Source: Triplophysa rosa
Taxonomy: Eukaryota > Chordata > Actinopteri > Cypriniformes > Nemacheilidae
Direction of reading: 5' to 3'
NCBI RefSeq assembly: GCF_024868665.1
Contig: NC_079898.1
Span: 7,524,993 to 7,588,992, forward strand
DNA: 64,000 nt
The translations under genes were made by a program, and so were the position numbers. Shown here one piece after another: positions 57,169 to 64,000 of this stretch (position 1 is the stretch's first letter; every line of letters begins with the position of its first letter). The notes below the pieces were generated by a model that was given only the letters and a program-made list of their open reading frames with translations, was not told the origin of the DNA and did no database searches.

Positions 57169-60100
57169 GTGAGGAAACAACTCTCAATCTTTGTTGGAAT
57201 CTCATTTCTCATCTAAAGTGTGACCTGATCAAGTCAAGTTTATGTCTATATTGTTGCAAAGCAGCTGTATAGAAGAAATCATTGTGAAATAGCTAAACAG
57301 AAAACATACATACATTGGCAAAGGATAAAAACACGAAGATTATATAATACATTGTCTTATACAATAATACAGAATTGATATTTGACCAAGCTGTACATTA
57401 GTTATCTCGGTGGTTCTCAAACATTTTCATTGTAAGACCCCCTTTGTGTAGAGTGCATCGCTTAATGCCCCCCTAAATAAAGACTTGTCTGAAGCTTAGT
57501 ATTTTCATTCAATTAAAAACATATTCAGTTATACAATGCTAGAACATTGGTTTGTGGTCTTATTTTTCTATAAGTCTATGAAACATTTCTATATTTCATA
57601 TAATACCACAAAATCTGTGGCCCCCTGGGTCCATCTTGGGGCCCCCCAGGGGGCCACGGGCCCTAGTTTGAGAACCACTGTATGAATAATTGGCTGTAGG
57701 TTTTTGAAGAGCCTCAATTGGCCTGTGTGGGTCTCAGACACAGAAAAACTTGTTTTCACTGTTTTGTGTGTTTGGCTTTAGTCAGTGAGGTCCATCATTG
57801 GTTCTCCAGCTTCAGTTGCATCAGTTAGAGATGTGGGCTGGTCAGTCGCACACCTGGCGTTCTATGCAAGAGGCCGCTGGAAACACGTCACCCGCAAGTG
57901 TGTGAGGAAAAAACCTACAGGTATTCTCAACGGAAAACTTTAATTGTAATTGTAATTGTAATTGAAATACAAAATGTTATTACTGTGGTATACGCTACTG
58001 TTCAAAAGTTTAGGGTCACGTACATATTTATATTCTTCCAAAACTGTGACAAATGTGACTAATAATGGTGTGACAAAAAATCTTAACTTTCCATATTTCA
58101 TCATCATGTCACTTTTTGCCATTTTTAAAAATAGTCTCCTTTATCATTCGGTCAAAGTCATTTATTTATATGTTTCATTCATGAAAGTCATTCATTAAGG
58201 TTTTATTGAATACACTTTTAGGTTTATAATGAAAGAAACTAATATGTTGGAATAATTATATTTTTGTACATAACACTAAGTTAAACTATTTAAATAAACC
58301 CCGTCTAAAACTGTCAATGTTTCTTTAAGAGGAAAGTACAAACAACAAATACAAGGGTCTGGCCTTGGATGAAGATGCCGTGGATGGACGCAACAACAAA
58401 AACCAGCTCGATAAAAGACTGCTGGATCACTTTCGAGCTCTGGCGACCAGCAACAAAGACACAGATGAGGTACACAAACCCCTGTGAACACTTGCGGGCC
58501 AAAAGCCATTTGTCCTATAAAACCACTTTAGCTGTTGTTAACATGGTGAACTTTGATAGACATGATGTCATATTTGTGTATCTGAGATATTGATTTTGGC
58601 TTTTTCAGGTGGACCTTCAGTTTCTGAATGATGTCCTTACGCATGGTGCCAACCCCAACACAACAGATAAATACGGCCAAACAGCCCTGCACGAGGTTAA
58701 TCTTTTACTTCTTACATAAGGCTTATTTGTTTATGACACATGTGCTGTAAATACTTTCAAGTGCGTTATGGAATAAACATTTGATGATACAGTACTTACA
58801 TATGATGTTTTTGCACTGTTTACAACATTTGTTCATTATTTATAAGTTCTTGTGTTTGTTGTTAGATATCCCGGGCGTGGAATGTGGACGTGATGCGTTT
58901 TTTCTTAGACAGAGGGGCTGATTTTCAAAGAGCCGATGGTTTTGGAGTCACACCCCTTCACGTAGCTGCAGCTCTGGACTATGAAGAGATGACACAGTTT
59001 CTGTTAGAAAGAGGAGGTGTGCTTATGTGTGTTTTTTATCCATTTTGATAAACACATTTTTAGTTTTGAAATGAATAAAAACATGTTTGAAATGCAAACC
59101 ATGTCTCATTGTATCTGCAGCTGATATTGAAGCTCGCACACAGAAAGGCAAGCACACCCCGCTGCACTTTGCAGCTAAGAATGATGCTGTTGGGTCAGTT
59201 GGATTGTTGCTTCAGAATGGGGCTGACATCGCCGTACAAGACTATAAAGGGAGAACGCCGCTACAGCTGGCTGCTAACTTCGGTAAGGCTTTTATAAGTC
59301 TATAAAGTCAGACCTCATCTCTGCGTGTCCTCTAACTCTTACAGTGGACAAATGTAATGAGTGTTGTAGAACAAGCCTCTGCTTTCAGACATGCATTCAA
59401 GGGTACGGTGGGGTTATGGGGTGTTTCATGTACAGATCGAAGCGAGGCGGCGCGTTTGCTGCTGGGGTTTGGAGCTGATGCTGGGGTGCAGGATTCTGAA
59501 GGCCAGCTCTGCATCACTGCCATGATTGCTAAAATGAGCCCTGTGGTGAGTGTTAAAGGAATCTCAATTAATAAACTTTGTTTGAAGTGCTTTCATAGAT
59601 ATACAAGATTTATATTTATGCGTTTCAGCTTAGTTTACTTAAAGTCCCAGTGAAATTAAAAATGACAATTTCTATTTTTTTATGAAACATTGCAGCGTTT
59701 ATAGTAAATAGCTTTTCAATGTGGGTCATTTTCTTTTTAAAATTCATGTACCCTCATAATCTGCAGTTAAAATTTGAAAATGCACTTCCGCGCTAAAATG
59801 ACTATTCATCTCAATTGACGTAAATTAGACGGCTTGGCCGGAGCATCCGTTAGCTCCTCCCCTTCAACTGTCAGTCAGAGGAAACCGTCTGAAGACCATA
59901 CTTAAATAAAAGTACAGATTCCTTGCAGCAAAAATTACTCCATTACAAGTTACAAGTCACCAATTCCAAAACGACTTTAGTAAAAGTCTTTGAGTATCTG
60001 ATTTTAACAGTACTTGAGTATTTTACTCATACTGAATGTAGGCTCAAAGCAGCACTAGTCCTCAACACTTAAGAGACATGTCAGTGAAAAACTAGAAACA

Positions 60101-61255
60101 GTTGATTTGTGAGGAGAGCAATCGCATTTATTTTCTTAAATCATAATATGACTGAACACCTCAAAATTGCAACAAATCATGGTCGACACCATAACCTACA
60201 TCTGTTACAAACACCCAAGTCTCATTTAAGCTCAAGTGCTCATAATAAACCAAAATCCTTCAAAAAGGTCTCTTCAATATAACGGATAAATAAAATAATG
60301 TTAAGTAAAATTAAAAAGTCAAAGCCTTTATGCACTGGACATGCTGGTTTTGGCCTCATCGCCAGCTGCAGTCACGTCCTCATTTCACATATAAACTGCC
60401 AGCGATTGACAACTACCGGATGCTGCACTCGTATTCACATAAAGAAGCCATCTTGACCAGTTTTAGTAAGTTAGGGCAAAAACCACAAGATATAGTACCT
60501 TCAATATTTTGTAAATGGCATTATTAATTCTTCTGTAGCAAAAATAAACTGCTGCAAAAAAAAGATAGGTGCCATGCAAAATGTAATGTGTAATTGCATT
60601 AGTCATTACAAATGTAGTGGAGTAAAGAGTACATATACTTGTTCAAAATTTTTGTCAAGTTGAGAGTAAAAGTTGCTAATATCTTTAACACTCAGTACAA
60701 CTACAAAGTTGCCAAAAAGATACTTAAGTACAGTAACTAATTACATTTACTCCAATACTTTACACTGCTGCTGTCAGTCTGCTGCCAGTTTCATTTCAAA
60801 ATCAATGCAACAGCTGTTTTACACATCCAATCAATTCGCAGTGAAAAACGCAAGCCACGCCCACTAATTTTCTCCTTTGAAATTCCTTTTCACTCGGAAA
60901 TGTGTCAGAATACGGAAGTAAAAACGATTGCAACTTCCGGTTCACGGGGACTTTAAGTGGAAACTACATTTTCTTACTAGAATTGCAATGCACATCAGAA
61001 ATACTGTTGACAGAGCTACGTTATATTTAGTACAGTTGTGCTACATGTGCTTTGGTGAATACTTTTTAGTGGATTATAGTGCAGTAGTTGTGATTATGAT
61101 GTTGGTTTCAACAGGCTGATCTGGCGATGAGTCAGTTCCATGTGAAAGACCAAATGACCCGAAAGCAGTTCTATTACCTTCATCTCATAGAGCCACAGAC
61201 AGTCAACAAGGACGACACTAAAGCTTCTGATCCATCTTCACCGGTAGTTATCTAA
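57094..61255 (+). CDS. Ankyrin-repeat protein, eight exons (334 aa if complete)
   Basis: Eight phase-compatible exons: 57094-57168, 57782-57920, 58330-58469, 58609-58695, 58866-59016, 59121-59282, 59436-59545 and 61115-61255, 1005 nt in all. Residues 1-118 have no recognised domain (MKRFQDGPHGHENLGIELTD start; WSVAHLAFYARGRWKH in exon 2; an acidic/Asn-rich stretch in exon 3). Residues about 119-280 form four ankyrin repeats, with YGQTALHE, GFGVTPLHVAAA, GKHTPLHFAAKND and KGRTPLQLAANF. The C-terminal part SQFHVKDQMTRKQFYYLHL is unassigned. There is no membrane segment or signal peptide. The last exon may instead use a donor at 61244 and continue. I do not recognise the gene; family and partners are unknown. 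Confidence 0.8.
57408..57680. mobile_element. hAT-type MITE M, copy 2, in ankyrin intron 1
   Basis: CGGTGGTTCTCAAAC and GTTTGAGAACCACTG are inverted. The interior matches 35297-35595, with a shared TTTGTGTAGAGTGCATCGCT. No clear target duplication remains. It ends 101 bp before exon 2. Confidence 0.85.
57782..57920 (+). CDS. Ankyrin gene exon 2
   Basis: Acceptor TTGGCTTTAG, donor GTATTC. Encodes SVRSIIGSPASVASVRDVGW then SVAHLAFYARGRWKHVTRKC. Ends in phase 1. Confidence 0.75.
58330..58469 (+). CDS. Ankyrin gene exon 3
   Basis: Acceptor TTCTTTAAG, donor GTACAC. Hydrophilic stretch ESTNNKYKGLALDEDAVDGR, then a helix-like LDKRLLDHFRALATSNKD. Confidence 0.75.
58609..58695 (+). CDS. Ankyrin gene exon 4 (repeat 1)
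   Basis: 29 codons: FLNDVLTHGANPNTTDKYGQ TALHE. This is the second half of one ankyrin unit and the start of the next. Phase 0 at both ends. Confidence 0.88.
58866..59016 (+). CDS. Ankyrin gene exon 5 (repeat 2)
   Basis: WNVDVMRFFLDRGADFQRAD then GFGVTPLHVAAALDYEEMTQ. Classic TPLHVAA ankyrin core. Phase 1 end before GTGTGC. Confidence 0.9.
59121..59282 (+). CDS. Ankyrin gene exon 6 (repeat 3)
   Basis: DIEARTQKGKHTPLHFAAKN then GLLLQNGADIAVQDYKGRTP. The strongest ankyrin match of the gene. Donor GTAAGG. Confidence 0.92.
59436..59545 (+). CDS. Ankyrin gene exon 7 (repeat 4)
   Basis: RSEAARLLLGFGADAGVQDS then EGQLCITAMIAKMSPV. A degenerate ankyrin unit. Donor GTGAGT, acceptor CATGTACAG. Confidence 0.85.
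59643..60952. mobile_element. TTAA-flanked DNA element with nested repeat
   Basis: Ends AGTCCCAGTGAA and TTCACGGGGACT are inverted, with TTAA on both sides (59639-59642 and 60953-60956). About 59889-60775 inside is a different repeat. No transposase. Confidence 0.75.
59889..60775. repeat. Nested AAGTAC/AGTACTT-type dispersed repeat
   Basis: The left portion CTTAAATAAAAGTACAG and the right portion ACTCCAATACTTTACACTGC both resemble ends of a vertebrate-wide repeat with GAGTAAAGAGTACATATACT motifs. Boundaries are approximate. Confidence 0.5.
61115..61255 (+). CDS. Ankyrin gene exon 8 (probably terminal)
   Basis: Acceptor GTTTCAACAG. Encodes ADLAMSQFHVKDQMTRKQFY then YLHLIEPQTVNKDDTKASDP and SSPVVI before TAA. 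AATAAA at 61584 is a plausible poly(A) signal. GTAGTT at 61244 is a possible donor, which would make this an internal exon. Confidence 0.7.
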   Translation, partial: ADLAMSQFHVKDQMTRKQFYYLHLIEPQTVNKDDTKASDPSSPVVI

Positions 61256-61915
61256 AATTTCATAAAACTGTAACATTTATAAAGGAGTATTTAAAATAGA
61301 CTGTCATCAAATTTCTCTTACAAAAATACATTGGTAGTACTATTGTATAGGATGGTAAATCCTTGGTACTTTAATATATACCATGTTACTGATTGAATAA
61401 CATATGAATATACTTTGGCTATTTTTATGGAGGTGTAAGGCAGTTCAAGAAATATATACAGTAACATCTAGAAAAACATGATATTTCTTTTGGACTGAAA
61501 CCTCATACGTCCATTTTATACTATTTTTATTTGTTCTTAGATCACCCTTCATGTTTGTCAGTGGGTTTTGCACATATTTAACAAATAAAAAATATTGAAA
61601 AGAGATTGTCAACTTTGGCAACACAGTCTTTATTGAAAAAAAGTGCAATGTTTTTTCCATTGCTGTAAAGTGGCAGTTTTGGATAAACAGGCTTTTAGTC
61701 CAACAATGACGATATTATTGTGTAGTCATCACTGTTGTTATTGAATCATCCTCATGTCATTTCAAACCCATATACTGTTTTATTTATGACACAGAAAATG
61801 ACATTGAAGTTTGAATATTCTTTTACTATGCAATTCCAAAGAATAACAGTTTTAGTAAACATATAAAAACATAAAAATCACAGTAAGTACCATAATGATA
61901 TAAACTACTATATTT
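61256..61915. other. 3' flank of the ankyrin gene
   Basis: AT-rich, with AATAAA at 61584. No further exon recognised. Confidence 0.5.
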
Positions 61916-62376
61916 TTAAAGGGGTGGTGCAACGGTGTGTCATGCATTCTGACTTCTTTACAATATTAAACGTGCTGTCTTCTCATGCTTAACATGGTCA
62001 ACTTGTCAAAAAACGAGTTGGGTGTGTTACGTAGTATTTCTGTGCTTGATACACTCCCCAGCGATCGTACAGGTTTCGGAAAGTTTTTTTCGAACATATA
62101 AAACTGTTTCGTAACAAGTTTTCTTAGTCCCTTATTAAACAATTCTCCGGGAATAGCACGCGGCAGCAAGGAGAGCAGGCGAAGGAGCATGCGCAGACGT
62201 CACTTTCACTTGTGTGCAGGAGAGAGAGAGCATACGTTCGCGAAGTTCGGGTGTTTGTTTGTTGTTTGGGTGATGAATGTTATACAGTATAAACGGTGGA
62301 TATAACGCTGGATTTGGAGATCGTTTGAAACTGATATATGGAGCCGCCCCAGCGCTAAAAGATGCCGGACATGAAC
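61916..62376. repeat. Dispersed repeat S, copy 2
   Basis: TTAAAGGGGTGGTGCAACGG to GATGCCGGACATGAAC, collinear with 21893-22348. The next repeat begins immediately after. Confidence 0.85.
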
Positions 62377-62760
62377 ACTGTAAACCCGGATAAGTAGAAT
62401 CTACTTAAAAAAATCAAGGTAACTCGTTGCCTTAAAATTTTTAAGTAATGAAGCATTAGTTGAATAAGTGAAGTGGACTACGTTCAATGTACTTGAGCCC
62501 ATAATGGAATGGAATAGAACATTTAAGTTGAATGTACTAATAACCGAGTTACAGTAACTGTAGATACTTAGTTTAAACAATCATTCCCCACCCATTTATT
62601 TAACTCAGCTTGTTAAGTAAGCATTACTCCATTACCAATTCAACTAAATTGTATATTCTAACTGACCCAACTTAACTTTTTTAGTTCCTGAAACTCAAAA
62701 TATGTCTTTCAATCAATAGAACTGTGTAAAATATATACATACAACTGCAACATTACACTG
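62377..62760. repeat. Terminal-like repeat with AAGTTGA/TCAACTT arms
   Basis: Begins ACTGTAAACCCGGATAAGTA and contains CTACTTAAAAAAATCAAGGT and later AACTTAACTTTTTTAGTT in the opposite sense. It resembles, from memory, sequence found beside multi-copy SAMD3-like genes of fish. That it belongs with the pseudogene to its right is inference. Confidence 0.4.
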
Positions 62761-63131
62761 ATCCAATTTTTTTATTGAATATGTCTTTTTTTCAGCATCA
62801 AAAGATACAATAATACACAATAATACACAGCAGAGCCATTTATGTACTGGACCCCACCTGTTAACTCACACACAGTGTTCTTGACATTATGCATACAGGT
62901 AGTTATTTTCATACCTCATTTACAGATCAACTAGCAAAACCTGGCAAACTAATGTAATGGGTGGCAAGTAATTACTCTGAGGAGTTAGTTTAGCCAATTC
63001 AACTCCATTACACATAGTCTACTCAAAGTTAAAGAGAAGAAAGCATCTACCAACAGGATAGCTCACATTACCAGTACATTTATTTACACCACATGTGTGT
63101 TCTTTCAAGCAAGAGTTGAAAATCAATTAAC

Positions 63132-63860
63132 CTTTGTTTGTCGCATCAGGTCAGCCAAGACCTGCCCTGTGAGGCCCCTCTTTGCCTTGAAGATTTCCAT
63201 GAGCCTAGGACTGTGATGGTCTAGGGCAGGGGTGTCCAAAGTCAGTCCTGGCGGGCCGGTGTCCTGCAAAGTTTCGCTTCAACCCTAATCAAACACACCT
63301 GAACAGCTAATCAAGGTCTCACAAAGCAGACTAGAAACTTCCAAACAGGTGTGTTGAGCCAAGTTGGAGCTAAACTCTGCTGGACAGTGGCCCTCCAGGA
63401 CCGACATTGGACACCCCTGGTCTAGGGCCTCGTAGAACTCCTGTCTCAGGCTCTTACCAACCTGCTGAACTCCAGACACACCTGAAACATGTAAAAACAA
63501 AACATGTTCATGTTCAAATGAGTTGACACCATGATGTGATCTTTTTATGCAACAACCCAGTCTGCATGTATTACTCTTTAATACAATTTTGATGAGTACA
63601 ACGAAGCAGAGGGGCTTCGTAGAATACAGCATATGAGACAAATCTATAGGCCTACCTGGTGTTCAGTAAAGAGAGCTGGCCAATGTTGACATATCTGGGT
63701 GATGGCAGGCTTGTCCTTCACAACTTCATTCCTTCGAAGAGCGAATGTCAGATCCATCTTCTGCTTGATGAGGGCTCCATTTGGGGTTTTCTTTTTCATT
63801 TCGTCCACCATGAGCTGTCGAGCATGTCGAAAATTACCGTTAGCTAGCAGTGTAAAGCTT
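63132..63860 (-). pseudogene. Fragment of multi-copy SAMD3-like (WPALF motif) gene family, disrupted
   Basis: Read on the minus strand. Exon 63656-63860 (acceptor TTTTCAG, donor GTAGGC) encodes ANGNFRHARQLMVDEMKKKT, then FALRRNEVVKDKPAITQICQ and HWPALFTEHQ. The next exon begins at 63481 (VCLEFSRLV), then changes frame to VGKSLRQEFYEALD. It is split by a 193-bp element at 63227-63419 and resumes as HHSPRLMEIFKAKRGLTGQV then LADLMRQTK before a donor at 63131. The family, known to me as fish proteins annotated sterile alpha motif domain-containing protein 3-like, has no function I can state. The 5' part lies beyond the window. The frame change and insertion make this copy a probable pseudogene; an acceptor 20 nt further in would avoid the frame change but not the insertion. 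Confidence 0.7.
63227..63419. mobile_element. 193-bp hAT-type MITE inside an exon
   Basis: Ends CAGGGGTGTCC and GGACACCCCTG are perfect 11-bp inverted repeats. The 8-bp duplication GTCTAGGG (63219-63226 and 63420-63427) is perfect. The two halves are near-complementary (GGTGTCCTGCAAAGTTT against AAACTCTGCTGGACAGT), so it can fold into one long hairpin. Confidence 0.95.
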
Positions 63861-64000
63861 CTGAAAAGAACTATTTGAAATTGGCTTGAACACAATGGCC
63901 AACAAGCTAACATTAGCTAAATAACAAAAACTTGAAGAGGCATGACAGCTAAGAGTGGGACAGATAGCCAACTAACAAAGAATAAAAATAAAGAAATAAA

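Larger units (their letters stand above)
59546..61114 (+). other. Ankyrin gene intron 7
   Basis: A 1.6-kb intron almost filled by a TTAA-flanked element with another repeat nested in it. The other introns (139-613 nt) hold nothing beyond MITE M copy 2. Confidence 0.85.

Overview
This is a nuclear genome window from a teleost fish, most likely a cyprinid or close relative. The evidence is a vertebrate split gene with GT-AG introns, a tRNA-derived SINE, Tc1-type and hAT-type DNA transposons, several copies of a palindromic repeat I know from cyprinid genomes, and abundant (CA)n microsatellites. Nothing prokaryotic, viral-genomic or CRISPR-like is present.

The backbone (2834-54280, + strand) is the Parkin gene (prkn/park2), an RBR E3 ubiquitin ligase of the PINK1 mitophagy pathway. 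Exons 3 to 12 in human numbering are all present and together encode 400 residues plus a stop. Exons 1 and 2 (start codon and most of the ubiquitin-like domain) must lie upstream. Six of the ten exons have exactly the human length (84, 116, 137, 62, 150, 118 nt), and all zinc ligands and the RING2 catalytic cysteine are visible. Intron 7 is by far the largest at 29.6 kb.

The Parkin introns hold many transposon remnants. These include hAT-type elements with 8-bp target-site duplications, TTAA-flanked elements, solo LTR-like copies, two SINE copies (one split by an LTR), a LINE 3' end and several nested insertions. Close to exons there are a decayed tandem duplicate of the start of exon 8, a TG-repeat acceptor at exon 11, and a competing out-of-frame acceptor inside exon 10.

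Downstream (54281-57093) lies the Parkin 3' flank and an inactivated, right-truncated Tc1-like transposon. An eight-exon ankyrin-repeat gene follows on the same strand (57094-61255, 334 residues if the last exon is terminal); I cannot name it. The right edge (61.9-64 kb) is repeat-rich. It ends in a minus-strand pseudogene of a multi-copy fish family with a WPALF motif, one exon of which is interrupted by a 193-bp hAT-type element.

No new multi-gene system was found. The most useful leads are the splice-site oddities of Parkin, the unassigned ankyrin gene, and the precisely datable nested insertions.
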